Origin: Silene noctiflora | Lineage: Eukaryota > Streptophyta > Magnoliopsida > Caryophyllales > Caryophyllaceae | DNA length: 30,591 nt | Reading direction: 5' to 3' | Assembly: GCA_009801015.1 (NCBI GenBank) | Contig: VHZZ01000876.1 | Coordinates: forward strand, 101,494 to 132,084 | The notes under the pieces: model-generated | Seen by the model: only the letters and a program-made list of their open reading frames with translations | Told to the model about the DNA's origin: nothing | The model's database searches: none | Program-made: the position numbers and the translations under genes | Shown here: positions 8,618-18,352 of the stretch, piece by piece | Numbering within the stretch: the first letter of the stretch is position 1 | Layout of the letters: each line of letters opens with the position of its first letter

Positions 8618-11600
8618 CTAGTCTATTTTTTGCTTGTTTCGTGGAATAAAGGGTGGATTTGCAACCCTGAGCACCCCTTCCGCTATTATACTCATCTCAC
8701 GCCTCAAATTGTCCTGCATCATCGCTTCAAAGTGTGAGAGAATAGATTCATGATATCTGTAAACTATTAGGTCTAATTTATACGTTCGTCTCACTTATAA
8801 GACAAAAATGTTTGAAATAATCCAAAGAGCTCATGCTTAAAATAACATCGTCACGGTACCTCAAAAGAGGCTCCCGCGCCAAGTGGGTAGAGGTGGTTTC
8901 AAATTGACTCGAGCCAAAAGTGGGACGACCTTTTTATTGAAGAAAGAGAGAAGTGCAAACTATTTATGAGCAAAAAGATGAGTAGTGGACTGGATGAGTC
9001 GGTTCACATTTCACAAACAGTGAAGCATTAGAGAGGATGCGACTTGCGAGGTTGTAAACAAGTTAAAAAAAACAGAGAAATTATTTAGAGGTAGAGGAGG
9101 TTGAATCATACCGTTTCCCGACGAAGCTTGTTATTTAAATAATTGGTGAAGTCTCTCTCGTCTATCAGCCTATATATCAAAGCTTTTGCCTGAAATGACA
9201 TGTTATCAAGACTAAGCATTAATCAGAATAATATCAGTACACTAATCCCAGGAAGAAGATCACAGAAAAGAGATGACTCTTACCAAAAGATGATCATAGA
9301 AAACTCATGCAAAGTTAAAGCATATAGAAATGTAAGACATTCACTGAGAGTCGATTGGATTTGGCTTCAACCAAGTGAGGTATAGGTAGAGGTTTGTGAA
9401 ACAAAATATGAAGATATGTGAGACGGGGCTACAATTGTGAATTAGAAACATTGGTCAATCTAAAGCGAAAGTGTGAGGGTGGAAAGTCACCTGAGTTAAA
9501 AGATACTGTGTTTCGTCAGGGGCATTTGAAATCTGGAAGTGCATGACAGAGTTCCTATTGAGCTAAAAATGAAGAAACACAATCCTCAATTAAACTGCAT
9601 AAGAAAGCATAATACATAGGTCAAGGGATCATAGACTCACGCCAGTAGTAGCATTCAAAATCCCATTGTCAGCTGCAGAAGGCTTCGGCAAAGACCTTCC
9701 ATCTGATACTTCTTGTTCAATCGCATGTAGAGGTTGTGGAGATGAAACATATGCGACTTTAAAAAAGTATTCATCGACTATATTCCCGGATTCCTTTTCA
9801 AACTATTGAAAAAAAGCCACTTTTATATGTTCATGAAGCTCAAAGATACTAATGCAGTCGCAGCATAAAATGATTATTATACCAAAGTTGTTCAAATATA
9901 CTCCAGTCTGCCATTCATTCCTTTATCCAATAAAGTAGGTTGCAGCAGAAGATAAATATGTAACGCTGCAAGTGTAGGATGCTGATGCACATCCCTGCAT
10001 CAGTGTCCTACGATTTGTGAAAAAGTATACAGATTTGCCTAATGTGAAGTTTCTAAGTATCATGTCACGTCATAAGGATGGTCGTGTTGACACGCAGAAG
10101 CGCAAGGTAATGGTAAAAAATACGATAACAGCATGTTCCAGCTTTCAACAATACAAAATTGAGCTTACATGGCAATTTTTTCCTATTTGAGATGTTTTTG
10201 AATTACCGAAGGGAAATCCTAATTTCTCTAAGAAATTTGCATGTTTATGTTCAATTTCTTGAAGATTTTCACCTAGAATGAAGAACGACTCACAATAAGT
10301 TCACAGCAGAGGGGACTTACCATGTCATTAGAAATGTCTTTAAACGTAGATTCAGGGTTGATGATCACACTTTGGAGAAGAAACTTGTCATTGCATTGAT
10401 TGTCAGCAGGAGCTTCTTTCTGTGCTTGCATGTTCACTGTTCCCCCCATCCCCAACAGCAAATCAAAGTATAAGAAAAGATCTTTAAGAAAAAGTTGGAC
10501 AATATATCGATGAAATTACTCATGAAAGGTACGGAGTAGGATTTATTTACAGAGAGTTCACAAAAGAATTAAGGTAATAAGATTAAAGAAAAATAACATC
10601 AAAAAAAAAGAAGTAAAACTCCATACTACGTGGGTTGAGGGATTGATAACTTGGGCCAATGAATAAGAGGTAAAATTGTGGACCCCACCAATTGTGTTAA
10701 AGTGAATAAATAAGCCGAGTCTTCACATTAACAAAATATTACGTATATTTTGCTAATGTAAAGACTCGTGTTAAGCCTAGGGACAGAAAAATTGCGTTCT
10801 AATTATAATATACTCCGTAATAAGCAGTAGCTGTTGCTCAAAATCAGATTTCCTGATTGAAGAAGAGGCTGATCAAAATATGGTGCAGATAGTCTTAAAT
10901 CCTAACACCATATTTTCTTTAGTCCTTAGAAAGCACGTGTCCTTATTAATCACTTTATCTATGTTTTCTCTGGTCTTCTCATATCCCTCACATCCTCATA
11001 GTTTCCCTTAAATTTTGGGACTAAAAGCATAGCAATTTGTGTTGAAATTGAATTAAATTAAGATGCAGAATAAAAGCAGTAAAAAATTAAGACGAAAGAA
11101 AACTGTTTTAGCTCAACATCAACCTAAAATAACAAAGGTGGAATGGGGTGAGACGATCGCAATATGAGGCTGCACCCAATACTTGCTGCGATTTGTTGTT
11201 TTCACCTGAACATAGAAACAAGGTTATGACAAATCAATCAAATTCCATATGAGAGTAACATGGAAAACCCACTAAGATAATGTTGAACTTGGAGCAATTG
11301 AAATAAAAATTTAAAATATGGAAGTAAAAGAGATGACCTTGAGAGTAACATAGTTGTCTGTGCTATTAGTAACGTGCATAGTACAAGATGACGGCTTGTT
11401 TAACTTGACTGTTGCATGCCATAAGAAAACGGCAAAGAATAAGGGAACCCACAACTCCACAAGTACCAAGTGTACAACAGATGATCAGAAATACATGAAA
11501 TTGGTCAAGAAACTATATACACAAATAAATTTACGAACCCTACAAAAGTTCAGTTCAGTTCAGAATTTAAGCAGAAGAAGAAAGCTCGCACTTGTCGGTA

Positions 11601-11749
11601 GGTAAGGGGATTGGATGAACACGGTCTTACCACTGTCTTTAAAAACACAGAGAAGTTTCCAGACGACCCATAATGAAAATTGTCGTAAAATGCGTACATG
11701 GGAATTGAAGTTCCGGAGGGTGAATGCTGAGACGTCCTCCTGAGCTCAT
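8618..11749 (-). CDS. VAP27-like protein, copy B, lacking the C-terminal membrane anchor
   Basis: This is a tandem paralogue of copy A. Eight exons with GT-AG boundaries: 11698-11749, 11338-11408, 11124-11205, 10321-10436, 9641-9802, 9491-9532, 9112-9189 and 8618-8713. Exons 2-7 have exactly the same lengths as in copy A (71, 82, 116, 162, 42, 78 nt), and the frame stays open for 232 residues. The MSP domain is recognisable (VNMQAQKEAPADNQCNDKF, then FEKESGNIVDEYFFKVAYV), followed by the linker and coiled coil (AKALIYRLIDERDFTNYLNN). Two things are odd. The VAP consensus stretch is altered to VKTTNRSKYWVQPHIA. After the shared DNLRREMS the last exon diverges and ends IPRNKQKID without any hydrophobic segment, so the tail anchor is missing. 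The start ATG (MSSGGRLSIHPPEL) aligns with copy A. A TTCAG|GTG acceptor-like site is conserved at 11794. It could be a soluble VAP or a decaying duplicate. Confidence 0.75.
10716..10768. repeat. Near-perfect 53-nt hairpin in VAP27-B intron
   Basis: CGAGTCTT(C)ACATTA...CAAAATAT pairs with ATATTTTG...TAATGT(A)AAGACTCG around a loop of about five bases. Partial pairing continues a few bases outward. It sits in the intron between exons 3 and 4. It could be the core of a small foldback MITE; no matching target duplication is evident. Confidence 0.7.
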
Positions 11750-12289
11750 TGCTGTATATAAGTGGTAATAGCAAAGCTTCGAAAAGTGAACACCTGAACA
11801 GATAAAGAGAAAAAGAGAAGCCAGAAAAAAAAAAAAAGAAAAATATTTATGAACAGTGCAGAATTTTGGGTATTATATTTGTCAATAGAGTAACTCAACT
11901 ATAGTTGTTCCTACATTCCAACTGTGTCAAAGAAACGTGGAACAGTGTCAGCAATTTGTATGACTTTGTCTCAACATCCACTGTCCTGGTCTTCTGAGAA
12001 GATTTCAGATTAGGAATCTTATAATATTGATTATAATCTCATATATCAAAAAAAAATTTAAATTAGAAGTCAAAACACGAAAAGAATATACTCCATCCTT
12101 GACTGAGCAATGCCCTAACCAAATTTGGCGCTACATGTAAAAATGTATTACAACGATAAAAATACAATAGTGGACAAGAAAATAATCCATAAGAGAGGGT
12201 AATACTCCATTTATACTGCCCAAATCTTCATACTAGACATAGATGTAGCTGGTTTAAAAGGTATAATCTTCTTTACTGAAGTAAAAAAG
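11750..12289. other. Intergenic region: VAP27-B promoter side and 3' flank of next gene
   Basis: The left part should contain the 5' UTR and promoter of copy B: a pyrimidine tract on the coding strand, and CAAAGAAACGTGG shared with copy A near 11930. The right part should hold the 3' UTR of the plastid membrane protein gene. No TATA box is convincing and no other gene is seen. Confidence 0.4.
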
Positions 12290-13270
12290 TTAAGATTGAA
12301 GCACATCAACACTATCCTGAGCCCTACGAGCTTTGGCCGAGAAGCCAGCAAACCAAGCAACTCTCATGAGCTGCAGACCAAGGATCAGCACCCACCAACA
12401 CACTAACCCCCTCAAAGTATGAGCCATCCATGCTGGTGCATTGAGCTCTGCGCTAAGCTTTAAACCCCTCATAAGTTGCAGTACTCGATAAGCCTCGTAA
12501 ATGACCGGAGTCACAAGCCAAACAGGTGATTGCCAATGCCATGTCAGCAATTCTGTAAGCATCTGAACCGACAGGAGGAGAAGATAGGGACCAAGAAGCA
12601 CCAAGAATGAAATGTTTGCAAGTTGGGGTTGGAGAATCCCACTTTGTGAGCCATAGAGCAATGTCAAGGGGATAACATAACCTATGATTGATGCAAACAT
12701 GTTCCAGAACTTGTAACTGAAAGGAGCCTTGCTTTTGGGAGCCTGGCTTGGGTCTTTGGACTGAGTAGTAGAATGAGCCATCAGGAGGAAAAGGGTCGCA
12801 CCCAGATTGAAGATACAGTCTAACCCAACAAGCGACATCAGACTGGCAATGTTGGGCCCAAGAAATATGGATGATGTGGGTAGCCATAGAGTAGGGGCCA
12901 TGCCAGTTCCGAGAAGAAATGCGGGACCGAGAACCCACAGTGGCCATTTTAAAAAGTTTCTCTCTTTTGATGGTTTCCTAATTGTTTGAGCAACCTCCTC
13001 AGACTGAAGAGTTTCAAATATGTTTTGGGTTCTTTCAAGAAGTTCAGGTTCAGGTTTATCTTCGGCTTCATCGGATGGTGCGTATATAAGAGGAGTAGGT
13101 TCCCATGGATTTAATTTTGAGCAGCAAACTGAAAGTTGTCTTATTCGGATATTGGGAGAGGCAACACGAACATGATAGCTTGTACAATTCTGGCTTCGAT
13201 AGCATAGTCCAGATAGGGAAATGTTGCCTACTGGAGGTTTCACCAGAGATGACATGGCTCCTATATGCAT
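12290..13270 (-). CDS. Predicted plastid multi-pass membrane protein, function unknown
   Basis: A single uninterrupted 326-codon frame. The first ~60 residues are rich in Ser, Arg and small residues and poor in acids, ending near SVCCSKLNPWEP, which resembles a chloroplast transit peptide. An acidic linker follows (SDEAEDKPEPELLERTQ), then about five or six hydrophobic segments: roughly 110-130, 136-165, 187-207, 218-238, 249-265 and 286-308. Notable phrases are WLPTSSIFLGPNIASLMSL, GLDCIFNLGATLFLLMA and LLTWHWQSPVWLVTP. I recall no named function; it looks like an uncharacterised plant-specific chloroplast membrane family. A second Met five codons in (MSSLVKPP) is an equally good start. Upstream, CTTGCAG ending at 13310 is a likely 3' splice site for a 5' UTR intron whose donor may be TCAG|GTATTC at 15097/15096. 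Coding potential is strong because the frame is long and the hydrophobic pattern regular. Confidence 0.82.
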   Translation of the reverse strand: MHIGAMSSLVKPPVGNISLSGLCYRSQNCTSYHVRVASPNIRIRQLSVCCSKLNPWEPTPLIYAPSDEAEDKPEPELLERTQNIFETLQSEEVAQTIRKPSKERNFLKWPLWVLGPAFLLGTGMAPTLWLPTSSIFLGPNIASLMSLVGLDCIFNLGATLFLLMAHSTTQSKDPSQAPKSKAPFSYKFWNMFASIIGYVIPLTLLYGSQSGILQPQLANISFLVLLGPYLLLLSVQMLTELLTWHWQSPVWLVTPVIYEAYRVLQLMRGLKLSAELNAPAWMAHTLRGLVCWWVLILGLQLMRVAWFAGFSAKARRAQDSVDVLQS

Positions 13271-13309
13271 TTTACTTCAAGAGCACCCTCACCACACACA
13301 GTTTGCTAT

Positions 13310-15096
13310 CTGCAAGACAGATAACCAGGCCAACCAATAACAATAAGAGCTAAAATGTTCACATTCGGTATCGCTAAATGAAACTCGAAAGCATGACAGA
13401 ATAAATCACATTATCTAATTAGCAAGACGCACATAACTTTGGAGCTGAAAGTAATGCATCAGTAAAAAACACATTTGTTGTTTAATACTCAGTCAAATGC
13501 ACAACAAAATTGAAGAAAATAATCCGTAATTGTTAAATTCAACAAGTCAGGATAGTCATGACTCATGATGACTATGGTAGCCCAGTTACACGTCAGAAGC
13601 TACTTTAGAAGGGAGGACTGATTCTGAAAAATTTACTACCTAGCGAAATTGAGGTACAAAGATAATAGTAATGAATGCAGAAGATGGGAAACAGAAGCAG
13701 GACAACCATGCCTCTTGTGGATAGGAAGATGATCCTCCTTTGCTGGCTATTTAGTCAGAGCAGTAGTAAGAAATTAGAAAACTGCCACCAAGTTTCAGGA
13801 TGAATAATCCTCTCACTCAAATCTTTCTTATGGCAGGGTCTGAAACTCAGGCTCTTAGATAGAGACATGGCCTCATAGTTTGGGGTTCGATCGGACAATT
13901 CTCGGAAATTGAAACAAATGGAACGGAATTTGTCATGCGTACATTCAAGAATTAGATTGACAAAATTCTTTTATTTGAAACCACCAGCGTTCTACGAAGT
14001 CAACCTTATTCCAAAATTAAATCGAACACTTAAAAATTGACGCCGCTGCATCAAGGATAAATGTACGGCACGAGTACTTTTGCAATTTGCATCTAAGTAC
14101 TACCCATTTCCTAGCTGCAGTACACACTAGATTGATTCCATTGCTTACATATTTGGACTACCAATTTTTTCGAAGTAAACCCACCTCCCGGGGAACAACA
14201 ATGGTCCTATACATTAGGATAGAACAACCCAAACCAATCTCACTATACTACAAATGCCTTCATTCAAGCCATAAACGCCTTTGCAAATGTTTTTAGAGGA
14301 ATACACACACAAAAAAAAAAAAAAAAAAAATCATCCTTGGTAGCTATAATGAAAAATTAAGAGTCGCCCAAGAACACCAATTTATTCATAGCACCGCCCA
14401 ATTTATATCATCGGCAGAATAATATCAACTCAAAGAAATGGACGACGATAACAACCAACCACAACCACAACCACAACACCAACACCAACACCAACACCAA
14501 CACCAACACCAACACCAACACCAACACCAACACCAACACCAACACCAACACCAACACCAACACCANCANCACCAACACCAACACCAACACCAACACCAAC
14601 ACCAACACCAACACCAACACCAACACCAACACCAACACCTCGGCCTTAATTCCAAAATGATTTGTGGTTGGCAACTCGACTAACATGAATCATCCTTTAA
14701 AACTGTCAATCAAACTTCCCCAAACAGGTAAATATCTAGTAAACACTAAACTAATAACCAAATAGAGGGGTTGCAAACTTGCAACTAAACCCCTTTAATC
14801 AACACTTAATTGTACCCACAAAAAGAATGGATTTTACAGCTGCACCAATCCTTCAATTGAAATCATTGTCATTTCACTTATAAATTAGGTTCTAAATCAT
14901 ACAAAATGGAGCAGAAATTAAATTATACAATAAGTAAACACAGAAATAATCTTGACCCACCAAAATTAAAGCGAAATTTGATTGAATTACTGGGAAAGTT
15001 GAAATATTTTTCCATAAAGTGGGAAATAAGTACTAGAAATTAAATTAATGAGGGAATAAAAAGGGCAAAACTTGATGAGTAAAGAATAGTGAATAC
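13310..15096 (-). other. Probable 5' UTR intron of the plastid membrane protein gene
   Basis: The minus strand has a donor-like CCCTCAG|GTATTC at 15097/15096 and an acceptor CTTGCAG at 13310, 40 bases before the ATG. An intron of about 1.8 kb in the leader is common in plant genes. The interval has no convincing coding sequence but does contain the hexamer array. A CCAAT word occurs just upstream of the presumed first exon near 15158-15163. The donor choice is inference. Confidence 0.4.
14477..14638. repeat. CAACAC hexanucleotide microsatellite array
   Basis: More than 25 near-perfect copies of CAACAC (equivalently ACCAAC), preceded by CAACCA variants from about 14453. Ambiguous bases near 14566 and 14569 suggest length polymorphism or assembly difficulty. 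The translated frames on either strand (Gln-His, Leu-Val or Trp-Cys runs) are artefacts of the repeat, not proteins. Confidence 0.95.
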
Positions 15097-15159
15097 CTGA
15101 GGGATGCTCTCGTCAACTGGAGTGACACCAAAATTGTGTGCTAATTAATTATGTTGATT

Positions 15160-16214
15160 GGTTTTTTTCCCCAAATTATAAGTTGACCACCTTCAATTTA
15201 TGGTAGTTTAAGGTAAATTGTCCACCTTTGCTTATTAATTTGCATTATTATTTGGGACTTGTGGTTAAATAAACCTCGAAGTTTTGCTATCCTAGTTTCT
15301 AAAAAACACATTCTAGTTTAATTGGGTCGTAAATTTAAAACATGTCTAAATGATAGAGGAAATGAAAGTAGAATATTTACGAGTCTAGAAACTAGGAAAA
15401 TACTTATGACATCACATCTACCTAGATGTGTAACACCCAATTTAGATCTTCTTGATTTCTTATTTTCCATTTCTTTTCAATAATCCGGATTATATTCTGT
15501 AAACGATCTAGCGGTGCAAGTATTGATGAGATAAATGACTAAAGTCGTAAAGAGTAATAATAATTAAAAATAGGTATACGAGAGTAAATGGATGAGAAAC
15601 TAAGAGACATACGTAGAGAGAATGCTAACTCGTGTAAGACACTTTAAAAAAAAAAAAAAAAAACAAGACTCCGTTTGTAACACCTCGACTCAAACATGGA
15701 CAAAAAGTGATCACCCACAAACAGTAGCTTGTTAAATTGTGTACTTGGTTCACATACCAACACTGATTTTTCCATCACAATTTGCCTTCACTCATGTGTA
15801 TCCAACTTTAAGAACCTCTCTAGCCTAAGAAGTAACATGGTTACATGGGTATTACAAAATGGGTGGAGTTTGACATGGTTTATACTTAATGATTGATATG
15901 CCCGTATTAAAAGGGATTAATCGTTTTTATAAAATGGTGGCACTTATCACTCTTTTAATTTTTTAAAAATAATTAATCACATGTTTACAATAAGGTTTAC
16001 GCCTCTCTTTTCAGATTCATAAGATATTTTTTTTTGGTTCATGCGATCTGTAAACACATATATTTATCAACCGACTTTCCCTCTACGCATTCCTAAATGT
16101 GACTACTCGTATAATTTATGACAAAAATTGCTCGAAACTTTTTTTTTTTCAAATTTTTGTGTCATGAGGTATGAACTTTATTTAGAAACAGGTTATATAC
16201 TCAATTGACATTTA
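15160..16214. other. Intergenic, AT-rich, possible LTR scraps
   Basis: TGTAACACCCAATTTAG at 15429 and TGTAACACCTCGACTC near 15676 resemble the left ends of plant Gypsy LTRs but have no partner ends or primer-binding sites. A run of about 19 adenines lies at 15644-15662. No gene is supported. Confidence 0.4.
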
Positions 16215-16997
16215 GGGGGCGTTTGGTTAGAAAAAGGGAAAGAAAAAGGAAATCATAAAGGGTAAAAGGGGGAAAGGTAAGAGATTATCTAAAACTTAAC
16301 TAGTTGTTTGGTTACATCAAGAAAGGGAACTAATGGTCCACCCACTCCTACTTCTAACACAAACCACCACAAACAACCACTTATCTGCTCAAAAATGGTT
16401 GCAGGCACCGTCTCCCCACCTCATTGCTGAGACCCCACCGCATCGCCCCACCTGACACTGTCGCCCACTTGCCGTCGCCACCTCACCTCACCTCAATACC
16501 ACAACTGTCACTCTTCACCCTAAAAAAACCCTCCCCTACCCTCGAAATCCGGCGGTCTGGGACAATGGGGTGGACAGTGGTCTGCCGACAGTCAGGGGTA
16601 CTTGGGGAGATGATAGGTGGGTTGTGGTTTGTGTTTGGTGGTGTGCGGGTGGTTTAGGTAGGGTGGCTGTGGTGATGGTGACGGTGGTTATGGCGTCATG
16701 GCGGTGGTGGCAGGGGCGTGGTGGTGGTGGTGGCGTTGGTGTCATGGTGGTGCTTTGGTGGTGGCTGGTGTGGTGGTAGTCGCAAGTGTGGTGATAGGTG
16801 GATAAGGTGGTTGAAGGATAACAAGGGTAATGAAATCTCATACATTGGGGGTGGAGGGTAAGGAATTAGATGGATTGAGGGATAAAGAAGAAAGTTTCAT
16901 TCCCTTTGTTTATGTCAAACAAACACTAACAAAGGAAATCACTAACTTTATTTCCCTTTTCTTTTTTTATAAACCCCCAACCAAACCAAACGTCCCC
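16215..16997. mobile_element. Large Tourist/Harbinger-like element with GC-rich core
   Basis: Termini are GGGGGCGTTTGG at the left and CCAAACGTCCCC at the right, flanked on both sides by TTA (16212-16214 and 16998-17000), a PIF/Harbinger-type 3-bp target duplication. Both arms contain GGGAAAG-type purine blocks and a second GTTTGG/CAAAC pair, so pairing is extended. The middle (about 16400-16800) is unusually GC-rich: CCACC-type repeats, then a strand switch to GGTGGTGG. That is very different from the AT-rich surroundings. Open frames within it are low-complexity and not convincing genes. Confidence 0.75.
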
Positions 16998-17228
16998 TTA
17001 TTTACTTTTACCTTGGCACAAAGGCTAAAGAGACGAGGGAACAATTTTTACTCAAAATTCTCGATAGATGATAAAATTCACTCTAACACTACTCATATAA
17101 AGACAATGATAAGAATTGGGTTTCTTTGAAGTTAAAAGAGCAACTATGAGAAATGGTAGAGCTTGTGACGAATTTTGTCCATTACAAATGAGAATAATTT
17201 GTGTAGAGCTAAATGGGTGGTTACTAAA

Positions 17229-18181
17229 CTAGTATAATTCCCGTACATAAATGCACGGTTTTTTAGATCGGGATGTTAGAGAACTTATCAAATAAAGATG
17301 ATAAATTTAAAGCGAATTTCAATATTTACACAATATGGATAAAATATATAAGTTAATTAAAGTNNNNNNNNNNNNNNNNNNNNNNNNNNNNNNNNNNNNN
17401 NNNNNNNNNNNNNNNNNNNNNNNNNNNNNNNNNNNNNNNNNNNNNNNNNNNNNNNNNNNNNNNNNNNNNNNNNNNNNNNNNNNNNNNNNNNNNNNNNNNN
17501 NNNNNNNNNNNNNNNNNNNNNNNNNNNNNNNNNNNNNNNNNNNNNNNNNNNNNNNNNNNNNNNNNNNNNNNNNNNNNNNNNNNNNNNNNNNNNNNNNNNN
17601 NNNNNNNNNNNNNNNNNNNNNNNNNNNNNNNNNNNNNNNNNNNNNNNNNNNNNNNNNNNNNNNNNNNNNNNNNNNNNNNNNNNNNNNNNNNNNNNNNNNN
17701 NNNNNNNNNNNNNNNNNNNNNNNNNNNNNNNNNNNNNNNNNNNNNNNNNNNNNNNNNNNNNNNNNNNNNNNNNNNNNNNNNNNNNNNNNNNNNNNNNNNN
17801 NNNNNNNNNNNNNNNNNNNNNNNNNNNNNNNNNNNNNNNNNNNNNNNNNNNNNNNNNNNNNNNNNNNNNNNNNNNNNNNNNNNNNNNNNNNNNNNNNNNN
17901 NNNNNNNNNNNNNNNNNNNNNNNNNNNNNNNNNNNNNNNNNNNNNNNNNNNNNNNNNNNNNNNNNNNNNNNNNNNNNNNNNNNNNNNNNNNNNNNNNNNN
18001 NNNNNNNNNNNNNNNNNNNNNNNNNNNNNNNNNTCAGATTATAGAAAAGACTATATAATGATTGAAAGATTATATAAAAGAAAAAAAAAGTAATGAAATA
18101 AAGACTTATTTCCTTATTTAGCNAGATTTCTTTTGGAGGGAAAATTTTTGAGAATTTTTATTCTCTTAGTATATAGGAGGA
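17229..18181 (-). mobile_element. Non-autonomous Helitron interrupted by the assembly gap
   Basis: Read on the minus strand, the element starts A|TCCTCCTATATACTAAGAG (TC at 18181-18180, host A at 18182). It ends with a hairpin, CCGTGCAT...ATGTACGG, followed nine bases later by CTAG (17232-17229) and a host T. TC start, subterminal hairpin, CTRR end and insertion between A and T are the Helitron hallmarks. 670 of its roughly 950 bases are unsequenced, so its content is unknown. Confidence 0.75.
17364..18033. other. Assembly gap (670 N)
   Basis: All bases are undetermined. Any open frame spanning it is meaningless. Confidence 1.
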
Positions 18182-18352
18182 TGTGCGTAATTTGCAAATT
18201 TTCCTTAAAATACCACCAATAAAACATATTGTTTGTCATTTTGGGGAAAAATAAAGAGCATGATATAGAAACAAGGTCTACCAATTCACAAGTTATAATC
18301 CAAAAAGAACATGAACATCCTTCAGGCACAACAAAAACTCGCTGCGGACATG

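Noticed and set aside
12453-12947. 164-residue minus-strand frame
   Set aside because: Overlaps the 326-residue membrane protein in another frame and has no recognisable features.
13850-13910. GGTTCGATCGG as a tRNA B-box
   Set aside because: No A-box at the correct distance and no cloverleaf can be drawn.
14408-14686. Open frames of Gln-His, Leu-Val and Trp-Cys repeats on both strands
   Set aside because: They are all translations of one CAACAC microsatellite; any frame through it stays open.
15429-15690. Two TGTAACACC words resembling Gypsy LTR starts
   Set aside because: No matching LTR ends, primer-binding site or coding sequence nearby.
16424-16841. His/Thr/Pro-rich and Gly/Val/Trp-rich frames
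   Set aside because: Low-complexity translations of the GC-rich core of a Tourist-like element, with no domain and no splice structure.
17335-18093. A 252-codon open frame
   Set aside because: Nearly all of it is the N gap.
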